A stretch of 64,000 nt of DNA from Jonesia denitrificans DSM 20603 (GCF_000024065.1 NC_013174.1:2542001-2606000), one strand, 5' to 3'; counted from the stretch's first letter, positions 1 through 9,393 are shown. Numbers and translations are program-made. Notes: generated by a model not told the origin, from the sequence alone.

Positions 1-555
1 GAGTTCTGTGCGGGTGGGGATGCCGGGGTTTCCGAGGTGGTGAAGCCACCATTCTCCGGTGCCACGAACAAACCCGACGGCGCCAGCGCCCCAGGCGCGC
101 GCATCGGTGTCGGGGGCGTTCATTTCTTGCGCGAACGGGGTGGCAAGGAGATCGATCATGAGGTCGAGGAAGGGAAGTCCGGGTGCATCACGGGTGACGA
201 AGTAGTAAACGTTGGGTGAGTGTTCGATCATTTCGAGGTACGCGGACACCATGTTGCGCAGCGCATCACGGGGGCTTGTTGCCGTGTGGGCGGCGGTTTC
301 AAGGGCTTCACGGATTTGTTGCATGACTTCTTCGCTGACGGCTTGTTGGAGCCCAGTTTTGTCGGTGAAGTAGCGGTACATGATGGATTTGGAGGTGCCT
401 GCGTGGGTGGCGATGTCGTCCATGGAGATGTCTGTTCCGTGGATGTGGACGGCTTTGCGGGCAGCACGCGCCAGGTCGCGGCGCCGGGTTGCTCGATGCT
501 CGTCCCAGCGTGTTGACCGTCCATCATCTGCCGTTTTCTCTGTGATTGACCTCAC
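1..555 (-). CDS. TetR family transcriptional regulator, C-terminus cut by window edge
   Basis: Reading the minus strand from a GTG at 555 gives about 185 residues and no stop before the window edge, so the C-terminus is missing. An N-terminal helix-turn-helix typical of TetR repressors lies at about residues 44-63 (ISMDDIATHAG then SKSIMYRYF). The rest should be the ligand-binding dimer domain. The gene diverges from the thiolase gene at 624, and the shared promoter region holds two near-identical dyads at 556-585, so it probably represses the lipid operon and itself, with an acyl-CoA-like inducer (inference from neighbours). The GTG was chosen because no ATG in this frame precedes the helix-turn-helix. 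An out-of-frame ORF on the same strand is a shadow. Confidence 0.85.
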   Translation of the reverse strand, partial: MRSITEKTADDGRSTRWDEHRATRRRDLARAARKAVHIHGTDISMDDIATHAGTSKSIMYRYFTDKTGLQQAVSEEVMQQIREALETAAHTATSPRDALRNMVSAYLEMIEHSPNVYYFVTRDAPGLPFLDLMIDLLATPFAQEMNAPDTDARAWGAGAVGFVRGTGEWWLHHLGNPGIPTRTEL

Positions 556-585
556 GATACTCAGAGTATCAGGTACTCTGAGTTC
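556..585. promoter_or_regulatory. Tandem dyad operator between tetR and thiolase
   Basis: GATACTCAGAGTATC (556-570) is a perfect 7-bp inverted repeat around one base. It is followed at once by the related sequence GGTACTCTGAGTTC (572-585). Two similar dyads packed between divergent genes fit binding of two TetR dimers. Binding by the adjacent TetR is inference. Confidence 0.65.
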
Positions 586-623
586 TATAAAAGTCTCATT
601 CAGCAATGACGCGAGGAGAAACC

Positions 624-1940
624 ATGCCCAACCCCGCCCACCGTCCCCTGACTGACGCCGTCATCATTGGCGGTAACCGCATCCCCTTCGCCCGGGCCGG
701 TTCACGTTACCTGGGCGCATCCAACCAAGACATGTTCACCGCAGCGCTCGATGGCCTTGTGGCACGGTATGGCCTCCAAGGTGAGGAACTTGGTGAAGTT
801 GTCGCCGGGGCTGTCCTCAAACACTCCCGCGACTTCAACCTTGTGCGCGAAAGCGTGCTCGGATCGGCCCTGTCCCCCACAACACCGGCCTTTGACCTGC
901 AACAAGCGTGCGCAACTGGCATTGAAGCGTTCATCACTGTGGCCAACAAAATCCAGCTTGGCCAAATTGATTCTGCGATCGCTGGCGGTGTGGACACCGT
1001 GTCCGATGCGCCCATTGCCGTGTCCGACACCTTACGCTCTGCGCTCCTGGCAGCATCGTACGCGAAAACCCTTGGTCAGCGCGCCAAAGCATTAACCCGT
1101 ATCCGGCCAAAAGATCTGGCACCAGCCAACCCGCGCACCGACGAACCACGCACCGGACTGTCCATGGGAGAACACCAAGCCATCACCACCGCGAAGTGGG
1201 CTATCAGCCGTGAAGACCAAGACCTCATTGCGTACAACTCGCACCACAACTTAGCGAACGCCTACAACACCGGGTTCTTCGATGACCTCATCACCCCGTT
1301 CAAAGGGCTGCACCGTGACCAGAACCTCCGCGAGGACACGTCACTGGAAAAGCTCGCCACGTTGAAACCGGTGTTTGGGAAAACATTGTCAACACCTGCC
1401 ACGATGACGGCGGGGAACTCCACGGCCCTCACCGATGGCGCCTCCACTGTGCTTGTTGCCAACAACGAGTGGGCCCGTGAGCGCAACTTCACCCCACTCG
1501 CCCGGTTTGTGGACGCGCAGACCGCTGCGGTCGATTATGTTCATGGGCGTGAAGGGCTGTTGATGGCCCCGGTCCATGCGGTGCCTCGGCTTCTTGAACG
1601 CAACGGTTTGTCGTTGCAGGACTTTGACTTCTACGAAATTCATGAGGCGTTTGCTGCCACTGTGTTGACCACTCTTGCGGCGTGGGAAGACGAGAATTAC
1701 TGCCGCAACGAGCTTGGTTTACCTCATGCGTTGGGGGCCATTGACCGGAGCGCATTGAACGTGAATGGTTCGTCACTTGCGGCAGGTCACCCGTTTGCTG
1801 CAACCGGTGGGCGCATCCTTGCGAGCACCGCAAAACTCCTCCACGCCCGGGCCCAAGAAACGGGGCGCCCAGCCCGTGCGCTGATTTCGGTGTGTGCGGC
1901 AGGTGGGGTTGGTGCTGTCGCCATCCTGGAGTCTGCATGA
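624..1940 (+). CDS. Acetyl-CoA C-acyltransferase (thiolase), FadA2/FadI-like
   Basis: 438-residue thiolase that joins or cleaves acyl-CoA units (beta-ketothiolase). The acyl-accepting cysteine is Cys96 in QQACATG, the HEAF histidine motif and the GHPFAATGG motif are present, and the second catalytic cysteine is near residue 424 in CAAGGVGA. Start 624 is preferred to the in-frame ATG at 606 because GAGGAG lies 5-10 bases before 624. It is the first gene of a three-gene operon with a FabG4-like reductase (57-bp gap) and a MaoC hydratase. The set matches the mycobacterial fadA2, fabG4 and htdX genes, which act on acyl-CoA or acyl-ACP chains. Degradative versus synthetic direction cannot be told from sequence. 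Confidence 0.93.
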   Translation: MPNPAHRPLTDAVIIGGNRIPFARAGSRYLGASNQDMFTAALDGLVARYGLQGEELGEVVAGAVLKHSRDFNLVRESVLGSALSPTTPAFDLQQACATGIEAFITVANKIQLGQIDSAIAGGVDTVSDAPIAVSDTLRSALLAASYAKTLGQRAKALTRIRPKDLAPANPRTDEPRTGLSMGEHQAITTAKWAISREDQDLIAYNSHHNLANAYNTGFFDDLITPFKGLHRDQNLREDTSLEKLATLKPVFGKTLSTPATMTAGNSTALTDGASTVLVANNEWARERNFTPLARFVDAQTAAVDYVHGREGLLMAPVHAVPRLLERNGLSLQDFDFYEIHEAFAATVLTTLAAWEDENYCRNELGLPHALGAIDRSALNVNGSSLAAGHPFAATGGRILASTAKLLHARAQETGRPARALISVCAAGGVGAVAILESA

Positions 1941-1997
1941 CCTTTTCTGCCCAACAACCTCGCCCGTGCACGCCCCCTGTGATCCGAAAGGACCATC

Positions 1998-3416
1998 ATG
2001 ACTGATCGCTACACCTCCTTCGTCCACCATGGGTTTGGGAAGACTCTTGCACAGAAACTCGGGCTTCCTCAACCTGTTCCATTGCGCCGACACACCCCCA
2101 GCGCCCCTGTGGTAACAGGGCCTGTCCTCGTGTTGTCCACTGCACCCGCTGCCGCTTCGGGCGATTCCACAACCGGCGCATCGGCAGGTGAACACCCCCC
2201 ATCCGACGCGGATGCTGTTGCCACTCTCCTCCTGAACGGGTTGGGCAGCGATGAACTGATCGATGTGCGTCGTTCGCCCCACACTGCTGAGGGCACCCGG
2301 TGGGGCACGGTCATTGTTGTGGCGACCGAGGTCACCCACCCGAACGACCTTGCCGCCGCGATGTTGCCTCTTGGTCAGGTACTGCGCGGGCTGGGGCAGT
2401 GTGGTCGGGTCTTATTCATCACCCGTGACCCCGAGGAGGCGGACCGTCCTGCTGTTGCTGCTGCCCGGCAAGCGGTGATATCCACGATGAGGTCGGTCGC
2501 GAAGGAATTGCGGCGCGGCGCCACCGCAAACGCCCTGGTGTTGGGGGCGGACGCAACTGTGACCGGCACCCCGGTGCTGTCGGCGTTGCGGTTTTTCCTG
2601 TCGCCAAAGTCGGCGTTTGTGAGCGGGCAACCCGTCACTATCTCCTCCGATGCCGGACATGTTCCAGAGAACTGGGATCGGCCACTTGATGGGCAGGTGG
2701 CTGTGGTGACTGGTGCAGCCCAGGGCATTGGTGCCGAGATCGCAGCGACCCTTGCCCGGGATGGGGCGCGTGTTGTTGCCGTGGACATCCCCGCAGCGGG
2801 GGAATCGTTAGCCCGCGTCGCGAACCGTATCAAAGGCACCGCTCTCCAACTTGATATCACAAGTCCTGATGCCGCCGAGGTCATCCTCACTCACGCGGTG
2901 GACCGGTATGGGCGTCTTGACATTGTCATCCACAACGCCGGGATCACTCGCGACAAGCTCCTAGCCAACATGGACGATGACCGGTGGAACTCGGTGATGA
3001 CCGTGAACATTGCCTCCCAACTGGCCATGAACGACCACTTTCTTGCGTCCGAACATTTCCACCGCAACCCCCGCATCGTGTCGCTGGCATCAACCTCAGG
3101 GATTGCCGGGAACCGGGGCCAAACCAACTATGGCGCATCCAAAGGTGGTGTCATCGGGATGGTGACCGCGAGTGCGCCGCTTCTTGCCGAGCATGGTGGC
3201 ACGATGAATGCGGTTGCTCCGGGGTTCATTGAGACGACGATGACCTCAAAGATCCCGTTTGCGACCCGTGAGGTGGCGCGTCGGTTGAATTCGTTGCAGC
3301 AAGGTGGGCACCCTGTCGATGTGGCGGAGACGATTGCGTTCCTTGTGTCCCCGGCGTCGGTGGGGATTAATGGGGTTGTGGTGCGGGTGTGTGGGCAGAA
3401 TCTGGTGGGTGCATGA
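1998..3416 (+). CDS. 3-oxoacyl-ACP/CoA reductase, FabG4-like with N-terminal extension
   Basis: 472-residue short-chain dehydrogenase. The C-terminal half (from about residue 235) has the NAD(P) motif TGAAQGIG, the NAG motif in HNAGIT, a catalytic Ser in LASTSG, and Tyr378 and Lys382 in the YxxxK pair. The N-terminal 230 residues form an extra flavodoxin-like domain as in mycobacterial FabG4 (about 450 residues), which separates it from the 245-residue housekeeping FabG. Start is supported by AAAGGA five bases upstream. Its TGA overlaps the next start codon (ATGATG), so translation with the MaoC gene is probably coupled. Substrate length is unknown. Confidence 0.92.
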   Translation: MTDRYTSFVHHGFGKTLAQKLGLPQPVPLRRHTPSAPVVTGPVLVLSTAPAAASGDSTTGASAGEHPPSDADAVATLLLNGLGSDELIDVRRSPHTAEGTRWGTVIVVATEVTHPNDLAAAMLPLGQVLRGLGQCGRVLFITRDPEEADRPAVAAARQAVISTMRSVAKELRRGATANALVLGADATVTGTPVLSALRFFLSPKSAFVSGQPVTISSDAGHVPENWDRPLDGQVAVVTGAAQGIGAEIAATLARDGARVVAVDIPAAGESLARVANRIKGTALQLDITSPDAAEVILTHAVDRYGRLDIVIHNAGITRDKLLANMDDDRWNSVMTVNIASQLAMNDHFLASEHFHRNPRIVSLASTSGIAGNRGQTNYGASKGGVIGMVTASAPLLAEHGGTMNAVAPGFIETTMTSKIPFATREVARRLNSLQQGGHPVDVAETIAFLVSPASVGINGVVVRVCGQNLVGA

Positions 3417-4366
3417 TGCAGCCTCCTTTGTCCCCTGCGCAGCGTCCAGCGGTGTCCCGTTCCTTGGCGCGGGTTCCCTCGTTGACGTCCTTGTATGTTC
3501 AGGCGTTGACGCCACGAGTGGACACGGTGACCCGGTTGGCATCTCGTCTGCGACGTGATGCGCCTCATGCCACGGTTGAGCACCGTTCTCTTCCGGAGGT
3601 CACGTACGTGGTTGATGGTGTGCGTGGCGACCCGGTGGAGGTGGCCCGCTATTGCACGGTGGTGGGTGCTGCACGGTCTGAGGTGATGCCTGCCGGGTAC
3701 GTTCATGTTCTTGCGTTCCCTGTGGCGATGGCGTTGATGGTGTCTGCGCAGTTCCCGCTTCCAGTGGCGGGGATGGTGCATGTGGCGAACTCGGTGGAGG
3801 TGGCTCGCCCTGTTCTTGTGGGTGAGACACTGACTGTTGCTGCCTGGGCACGCAACCTTGCTGAGCACGCGAAAGGAACCCAGGTTGACCTTGTCACTGA
3901 GGTCAGCGTGCAGGGGGAGGTGGTGTGGCGGGGTGTGTCCACCTACCTGGCTAAGGGCACGTTTTTGCGCGGCCGGGGTGAAGTTCGCACACCAGATCCG
4001 TTTGTCCCGCCTTTCCCTACTGGGTCATGGTCGCTTCCGGCGTCCCTTGGCCGGGACTACGCCGCCGTGTCTGGGGATCGTAACCCTATTCACTTGTCCG
4101 CGTTGACGGCGAAACCTTTTGGGTTCCCGTCTGCGATCGCTCACGGCATGTATACGTCGGCGCGGGCGTTAGCGGAGGCTGACCCGCTCGTGGGTGACCG
4201 TTTCCGGTGGACGGTGACGTTCGCGAAACCGGTGCTGCTGCCTGGCCGAGTGTCGGTGGCGATCACTCCTCACGGCGAGGGGAGGCAGGGGGCTGAGTAT
4301 GTGGGCTGGAATCCGAAGAACGGCACGCTGCATTTCCGTGGGGATATCACCGCGCTTGACGAGTAG
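3413..4366 (+). CDS. MaoC-like (R)-hydratase / 3-hydroxyacyl dehydratase, HtdX-like
   Basis: About 317 residues. The hydratase-2 signature lies in the C-terminal half, near residues 212-245: SGDRNPIH followed by GFPSAIAHGMY, with the catalytic Asp and His of hot-dog-fold hydratases. The N-terminal half is the usual degenerate second hot-dog domain. It completes the thiolase-reductase-hydratase set, so the operon can run a whole beta-oxidation-like or elongation-like cycle apart from the acyl-CoA dehydrogenase or enoyl reductase step. The start at 3413 overlaps the stop of the reductase. ATG 3416 is an equally possible start one codon later. Confidence 0.9.
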   Translation: MMQPPLSPAQRPAVSRSLARVPSLTSLYVQALTPRVDTVTRLASRLRRDAPHATVEHRSLPEVTYVVDGVRGDPVEVARYCTVVGAARSEVMPAGYVHVLAFPVAMALMVSAQFPLPVAGMVHVANSVEVARPVLVGETLTVAAWARNLAEHAKGTQVDLVTEVSVQGEVVWRGVSTYLAKGTFLRGRGEVRTPDPFVPPFPTGSWSLPASLGRDYAAVSGDRNPIHLSALTAKPFGFPSAIAHGMYTSARALAEADPLVGDRFRWTVTFAKPVLLPGRVSVAITPHGEGRQGAEYVGWNPKNGTLHFRGDITALDE

Positions 4367-4370
4367 CGCA

Positions 4371-4405
4371 CGAAGGCCCGCCCCCTGCAGTGGGGCGGGC
4401 CTTCG
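4371..4405 (+). terminator. Rho-independent-like terminator of the thiolase operon
   Basis: A perfect 14-bp stem, CGAAGGCCCGCCCC (4371-4384) pairing with 4392-4405, sits five bases after the MaoC stop codon. The U tract is weak, as is common in actinobacteria. Confidence 0.8.
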
Positions 4406-5235
4406 TCGCCGTTGGGCGAACGCGTCTGGAGTTGGTTCAGGTGGTCACCCCGTCGGGTGGCGCTTGCTCTGAACGCTCACGTGGCAGCGTTGCATGGGTT
4501 CCGATTATGCGAAACGCACCTCGGAGACGCGCTGCGGTTCATTGATGTGAACCAATTGGGCACCTCCTTTCGTTGTGTACGCGGTGGCCACTTTTCATGG
4601 TGGTCACCCTGACATTGTTGAGCGTACGGACCGCGTGTGGGTGCCGTCCATTCTTTTTTCGATGCGGTGCGGGACTACACCCGACCGGCACCTCCCATGG
4701 TGACGGCAACCCACCGGTCGGCGTGGTTGTCACGATCACGGGCGATGGTGTCAGCTGGGGATTGGTCGATGGGGCGCGGGAACACACGTTTTTCTTCTTC
4801 GGGCACGGTCGCGCCTCGACGGTGAAACATGAGGGTCCTTTCGTGGCTGGGACGTTCGGGTGTGGTCCGCTGGTGCCACGTGCAGGCGAGTGGTGCTACC
4901 GGTTTCCCCGGGTTTTGATTCGCTTGCGCTGTGGCACTGCGGTGTGGGCGAGGAGCCCTGGGCGGTTCGATCGGTTCTTGGCCATCAGTTCGCCTTTCTG
5001 TCGCAGGGTCTGGGTCAGTTGCGCGCACTGTCACTGTAGGCATGGGCGGGTGGACGATGCCACGGATTTTCTGGTGCCGACCGGTTCTTCACCCTCGCGT
5101 GTCGGGAGCAGGTGGGGGGTGGGTGTTTGGTTGGGTGTGATGGTGGTGGAAGAATCGAGGGGATTACTGCCTCGCTGGGGGTGCGGGCGCCCACCGCCAT
5201 GTGGTGCCGTGTGCTGGTAGCGGGGGTCGCGCATC
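4406..5235. other. About 830 bp without a convincing gene
   Basis: No open frame here has a recognisable domain or a ribosome-binding site with consistent coding character. The longest frame (plus strand, 4573-5220) has an odd Cys/Trp-rich translation. Two local structures stand out: GGTTCA(N6)TGAACC at about 4537-4554, and an imperfect repeat of GGTGGCCAC and GTGGTCACC around 4583-4609. Together with a GGAGG-preceded minus-strand mini-frame they recall the ends of IS21-type elements. This may be a decayed mobile element, but that is weakly supported. Confidence 0.3.
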
Positions 5236-5256
5236 GTGAGATTAAGGGATGTCCTC

Positions 5257-5694
5257 ATGAACACTGGTTTGTTATTTGTCACCCTGGTTATGGGGTTTGG
5301 TCTCATGATCATGGGGCTATTTTCTGGTGACCGGTCGGACCGTACCCGCCTGATTTTGGTGGTTGCCGGGGTGTTGTCGCTGTTGGCAACGTTGGTTATC
5401 GGGTTGTTAGGGGTTCTTGGTCCGGGTCGAGCGAACATTGTTGAATGGCAGCCGGCGGGGGCGTCGCAGGGGTTTGAGGCACGGGTGCCGCACGCTGTCA
5501 TTGAGGATTCTGATGAGTCGTACGTTTTTGAGGTGGACGTCAATCAGGACGGGTTGTACCGGGCGTTGACGGCCCATTATGAGGATGGGGTTGAGCGCGG
5601 TGATTCGTGGAGTGTCACCTTAGAGCAGGTCACGTACTTGGTGTCTCCTGTTCCTGGTGAGGATGGCCGGTACGTGCTTGAACTCGCTGATTAG
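5257..5694 (+). CDS. Hypothetical membrane protein
   Basis: 145-residue protein of unknown function. Two hydrophobic segments follow each other (about residues 3-24 and 33-58), then an acidic soluble C-terminal region of about 85 residues. It would sit in the membrane as a hairpin with the C-terminal domain on one side. ATG 5257 is preferred to GTG 5236 because AAGGGA lies seven bases before it. It stands alone, converging on the xylanase gene. No family was recognised. Confidence 0.6.
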   Translation: MNTGLLFVTLVMGFGLMIMGLFSGDRSDRTRLILVVAGVLSLLATLVIGLLGVLGPGRANIVEWQPAGASQGFEARVPHAVIEDSDESYVFEVDVNQDGLYRALTAHYEDGVERGDSWSVTLEQVTYLVSPVPGEDGRYVLELAD

Positions 5695-5806
5695 CTCACA
5701 TCTTTACGTTGGTGTCCTTGCTTGTGTGCGGGGGCGCGTGGGTATGGCAGTGGGGCCACCAGAATTGGTTTCTGGTAGCCCCACTGGTGTGATCAACGAT
5801 GCGCGA

Positions 5807-7105
5807 CTAGCTGGTCGAGCAGGTTGCTGACGGGACGGTGTGGTTTCCGTTGGAGTAGAACGTCACCCCGAAACTGTTGCCGTTGCCGTTGGGTCTTGCC
5901 GTGACCGCTCCTCCGCTGGTACTCACCGACGCGTTCCAGGAGTTTTGGACACTTTGGCCGGAGCCAGGGTTGATGCGCACAACCCAGTTGCTGGCACCGG
6001 AGACGGTGTAGGTCACGTTGAAACGGTCGGTCCATGAGTCACCGCGTGTTGCTGTGACCGTGCAGGCGGGGGTTCCCCCACCGTCACCGCTACCGCTGGC
6101 AACACAGTCCACTGTGGGTAGTGAGGTGTTCCCGTTGGAGTACAGGGTGACACCGAAGTTGTTGCCGTTCCCGTTCGGGGTGGCAGTCAGTGTGGAGCCG
6201 GTACCGGTTACCCGTGCGTTCCAGGAGCTTTGCAGGCTTTGTCCTGACCCGAGACGCAACGTTGCTGTCCACGCGTCGGAGCCGGTCACGGCAACATCGA
6301 CGTTGAAGCGGTCACCCCATGAGTCACCGCGTGTCACGGTTGCGGTGCATCCTTGGGATGTTCCGCCGCCGGTGTCGCCACCACCTGGGTTGCCGCCACC
6401 AGCGCCTTCGCTAATGGTGACGTTGGAGGAGCCACTGGATTGGTAACCTTCAGTTGCCATGACTTGGTAGTCGTGGGTGCCGAGGTTCATGCCGTGGCGG
6501 GCCCACGCGTCGAAGTGGTTGGCCACGGTGATGCTTCCACTGGTGCGCTTTTGTTGGCGGACGCTCCAGTATTGGTCAAATGTGCTGTAATCGCTCTCAA
6601 TTGATGGCTTGTTGACGCGCGTGGTTTTGTAGATGTCGTAGGTTCCGCCATCGGTGGTGACGGTTCCTTTGAATTCGCCGGTGGGACGGTAGGTACCCCA
6701 GCTTTCGATGATGTAGTACTCGACGAGTGGGCCTCGGGTCCACCCGTAGAGGGTGAGGTAGCCGTTTCCGGAGGGGTTGAATTGGGCTGAGTAGTTCACC
6801 GTGCGGCGGCTACCGGTTGCCCATCCTTTTCCGGAGACGAAGTTCCCTGTGTTGGACCAGCGGGTGGAGTAGTTTCCACCTGACCCTAGGGTGATAGATG
6901 CTGTCCCTGGTGCGTCCGTCCAGTGCGTGTAGAAGTACCCGTCGTGGGTTCCTTGCGTGTTGTCGTTAATGGTTTGGGCCTGAGCAGGGGTGGCCATGGC
7001 CAGGGTTCCTGCGACAAGAGCGACCACAGATGCCAGTGTGGCAAATGGTTTGAAACCTCGCGCTCTTTGAGTTCGATCACGGTGTCGCGTCATGCGATGG
7101 ATCAC
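5807..7105 (-). CDS. Secreted endo-1,4-beta-xylanase, GH11 with two CBM2b-type modules
   Basis: 432 residues. Residues 1-43 are a signal peptide (Arg-rich start, hydrophobic core [12 protein letters not shown], cleavage after AQA). The GH11 jelly-roll domain covers about 44-232, with nucleophile Glu129 in [11 protein letters not shown] and acid/base Glu219 in [12 protein letters not shown] Gly-rich linker (233-251) leads to two tandem modules of about 80 residues (253-335 and 345-432), each with the RGDSW(G/T)DRFNV motif of xylan-binding CBM2b. The enzyme is predicted to be extracellular and to hydrolyse xylan main chains. GTG 7105 was chosen because AGGGA lies seven bases before it; longer in-frame starts add a non-signal-like stretch. 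A CGAAAGTTTCG operator lies just upstream. Confidence 0.95.
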   Translation of the reverse strand: MIHRMTRHRDRTQRARGFKPFATLASVVALVAGTLAMATPAQAQTINDNTQGTHDGYFYTHWTDAPGTASITLGSGGNYSTRWSNTGNFVSGKGWATGSRRTVNYSAQFNPSGNGYLTLYGWTRGPLVEYYIIESWGTYRPTGEFKGTVTTDGGTYDIYKTTRVNKPSIESDYSTFDQYWSVRQQKRTSGSITVANHFDAWARHGMNLGTHDYQVMATEGYQSSGSSNVTISEGAGGGNPGGGDTGGGTSQGCTATVTRGDSWGDRFNVDVAVTGSDAWTATLRLGSGQSLQSSWNARVTGTGSTLTATPNGNGNNFGVTLYSNGNTSLPTVDCVASGSGDGGGTPACTVTATRGDSWTDRFNVTYTVSGASNWVVRINPGSGQSVQNSWNASVSTSGGAVTARPNGNGNSFGVTFYSNGNHTVPSATCSTS

Positions 7106-7130
7106 GTGAACACTCCCTAGTGTTGTTTTC

Positions 7131-7141
7131 CGAAAGTTTCG
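7131..7141. promoter_or_regulatory. CGAAAGTTTCG operator before the xylanase gene
   Basis: Perfect 5-bp inverted repeat CGAAA-G-TTTCG, 26 bp before the xylanase start. The identical 11-mer occurs once more, at 28392-28402, before the xylo-oligosaccharide transporter operon. CGAA-N-TTCG-type sites are known for LacI-family xylan and xylose repressors of actinobacteria such as BxlR. Confidence 0.75.
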
Positions 7142-7445
7142 CAGGATTAACGTCGTTGGCGGTCGGTTAATTCTGCGATTGCGAGCCGTGCATTCCCCCT
7201 TACTCACCGGAGGAAAACATCCACCCGCGCCAAGCGGTTGCTTGGTGTGGTCGATGCTAGCACCGGATTTCCGTGTTGTCTGCACTGTTGTTCCATATTT
7301 CAGGACCACAATTCCGAGGGGAGTTCTCACCAATTTTTTGACAACTGTTCCTGAAACCTTTAAGCAAGTTTCGCAATCGTCAAAGTAAATTTCGTTAAGA
7401 AACTAATAAACTCGGCTGGGGAGAAAGACATTCACACGAGTGGAA
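7142..7445. other. Intergenic region upstream of the xylanase gene
   Basis: About 300 bp between the divergent-facing ends of the xylanase 5' region and the 3' end of the flavoprotein gene. It is more AT-rich than its neighbours near 7320-7420 and contains partial matches to the xylan operator (GCAAGTTTCGC near 7364-7374 and AAATTTCGT near 7387-7395). It probably carries the xylanase promoter. No gene was found. Confidence 0.4.
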
Positions 7446-8582
7446 TCACTCAACCAGTGTTTCCACCCCACTGCCATCGGCAACAAAACGCCACGCCGCG
7501 ACCGCAGCCTGGCGGCCGGTTCGCGTAGCCCCAATTGTCGATGCGCCAGCCCCATACCCAGCAACAAAGATCCGCGGGTCATTCACCAGCTGCGTGCGGT
7601 GAACCTTCAACCCACCCTCAGGGGTACGCAACCGTAATGGCGCCAAGTGCCGAATCGCAGGACGAAATCCGGTCGCCCACACAATGACATCCACATCGAC
7701 AGGCCCTCCACTCCACGCAGGCATCAGGTCCCCTGCCTGGTCAGAAGCCACGCCAGCAAATACCACGCCCCGCTCAGTGAGGCGCTTCAGCGGACCACGA
7801 GACACCAGAATCCCGGCATCAATGCCCCGCTGATACTCCGGGGTCAGGGGCAACCCTGTGGTCGCAACAACCGGTAACGTCGGCAGCCCTTGCTCCGTGC
7901 GCGCCTCCACCGCCCGCTCCACATCACGCCCCCACTCCCGGTCAAACACCCGCCGCCCAAACACCGGGGCACGGCGCGTTGACCAGATTGTCGTCGCACC
8001 CGCGTCAGCTAACGGAAGGAGGAACTGCACGGCGCTCGCACCGCCACCCACCACAAGGACACGCTGCCCCACAAAATCTGCCGCATCAGTGAAGTCCCGA
8101 GTATGCAACTGCCGATTGTGAAACGATTCACTTCCTGGATAGTACGGCCAATACGGTTGGTCCCAAGTCCCCGTCGCATTAATCACCGCACGCGCATCGT
8201 CAACCCGCTTTTCACCCGTCACCGCATGGGCAGAAGTCACCCGCACACGCACACCATCGGGCGCCTCAGCAACCGACTCCACCCGCCACGGGCGAAGCAC
8301 CGGCAACCCAAACTCCGCCTCATACGCCCCGTAATAGCGAGCCACCACTGACGACGCCGGCTCAGAAGGGTCAGCTGGCGATTGCGGAAAACCCGGCAAG
8401 TCATGAATCCCATGTGCCACACCCAACGTGAGCGAAGGCCACCGGTGACGCCAGGCACCACCAGGACCCTCATTCGCATCAAGAATGACAAAATCCTCAC
8501 CCGGTGCCGCACCCTTACGAAGAAGATTCCACCCGGCAGACAAACCAGCCTGGCCCGCACCAATCACGACAACTTCAACCAT
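7446..8582 (-). CDS. FAD/NAD(P)-binding oxidoreductase, monooxygenase-like
   Basis: 378 residues with two dinucleotide-binding folds. The first, VIGAGQAGLSAG, at the N-terminus binds FAD; the second, VVGGGASAVQFL, lies near residue 180. The ATGFRPA motif near the C-terminus is typical of flavin-containing monooxygenases and CzcO/YhhX-like flavoproteins. The substrate is unknown. It is a single gene, separated from the upstream acetyltransferase by a strong terminator at 8730-8761. Confidence 0.85.
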   Translation of the reverse strand: MVEVVVIGAGQAGLSAGWNLLRKGAAPGEDFVILDANEGPGGAWRHRWPSLTLGVAHGIHDLPGFPQSPADPSEPASSVVARYYGAYEAEFGLPVLRPWRVESVAEAPDGVRVRVTSAHAVTGEKRVDDARAVINATGTWDQPYWPYYPGSESFHNRQLHTRDFTDAADFVGQRVLVVGGGASAVQFLLPLADAGATTIWSTRRAPVFGRRVFDREWGRDVERAVEARTEQGLPTLPVVATTGLPLTPEYQRGIDAGILVSRGPLKRLTERGVVFAGVASDQAGDLMPAWSGGPVDVDVIVWATGFRPAIRHLAPLRLRTPEGGLKVHRTQLVNDPRIFVAGYGAGASTIGATRTGRQAAVAAWRFVADGSGVETLVE

Positions 8583-8729
8583 GGGTTACATCATCCTCTT
8601 CTGCACGCTTCCCAACGACGGCAATCACGCCGCCACCAGTTGCGGCACCTCACCCACCACAGCGCCCGCAGGCTCCACACTATTCCCTGCACACACCACC
8701 ACATGCACAACAAAGCACAGACACACAAG

Positions 8730-8761
8730 GAGGGGTGGTGCGGATCACCGCACCACCCCTC
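8730..8761 (-). terminator. Strong hairpin terminator after the GNAT gene
   Basis: A perfect 14-bp stem, GAGGGGTGGTGCGG (8730-8743), with an ATCA loop and the complement at 8748-8761. It lies 20 bp past the stop codon of the minus-strand acetyltransferase. Confidence 0.85.
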
Positions 8762-8781
8762 ATGGACACAAGAACCATCAA

Positions 8782-9393
8782 TCAGTAACCGTGAGCACGA
8801 TCTCGCACGGTCGCACGCCGCAACGGATCAATGCGGTGCAACAAACCATCCTTCACACCAGCCCACTCCGGTTCCAGAATAGAAAAACTCAAAGAATCAC
8901 ACCGTGACCCATCGGGGGCAAGCCGAAAACCTCGAAGCGTCCCCTCAAAACGAGCGCCCAACCGGGTAATTGCAGAAATAGAACGCGCATTACGAGAATC
9001 AGCACGCATTGACACGCGATAAAGACCCCACGTCTCAAACGCAAATCGCATCAACAAAAACTTGCATGCCGGATTGACCACACGCCCCCACAAGGAACGT
9101 GCGTAAAACGTTCGCCCAATTTCTGCCCGCCCTTGATCCAACGCGACCCCCGTGAAAGCAGTGGACCCCACCACCTCACCGTTGACCGTATCAATGACAG
9201 CAAAAGGCACCACATCGATGGCACTGAGCGCATCTTCGATGTAGTTGGCCATCCCCACTTCGCCAACCGGCGTGGGAGTGCTCATCCCGGCCCACATGTG
9301 TGGGTCCACGATGGCCGCAAGCGCACCAACGTGCGCTTGGGATAGGGGTTCCAAACGGAAGCCGTATCCCTCAAGGACAATGTCATGTTGCAC
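8782..9393 (-). CDS. GNAT family N-acetyltransferase, RimJ/RimL type
   Basis: 203 residues. The RimJ-like pattern is clear: an N-terminal LEGYGFRLEPL strand, VVGSTAFTGV in the core, IGRTFYARSLWGRVVNPACKF in the acetyl-CoA region, and ALRFE-type features replaced by FETWGLYRVSMRADSRN with RSISAITRLGARFEGTLR near the end. It should transfer acetyl from acetyl-CoA to a protein N-terminus or a small amine; the substrate is unknown. GTG 9393 is the first start in frame. The gene is monocistronic, ending at the terminator at 8730-8761. Confidence 0.88.
   Translation of the reverse strand: MQHDIVLEGYGFRLEPLSQAHVGALAAIVDPHMWAGMSTPTPVGEVGMANYIEDALSAIDVVPFAVIDTVNGEVVGSTAFTGVALDQGRAEIGRTFYARSLWGRVVNPACKFLLMRFAFETWGLYRVSMRADSRNARSISAITRLGARFEGTLRGFRLAPDGSRCDSLSFSILEPEWAGVKDGLLHRIDPLRRATVRDRAHGY

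Noticed and set aside
4573-5220. 215-codon open frame in the gap after the thiolase operon
   Set aside because: Composition is unlike a protein (many Cys, Trp and Arg) and it has no recognisable motif. Not called.
5807-6350. Repeated sequence in the 3' part of the xylanase gene as a mobile repeat
   Set aside because: It is explained by two tandem CBM2-type modules that have diverged at the DNA level.
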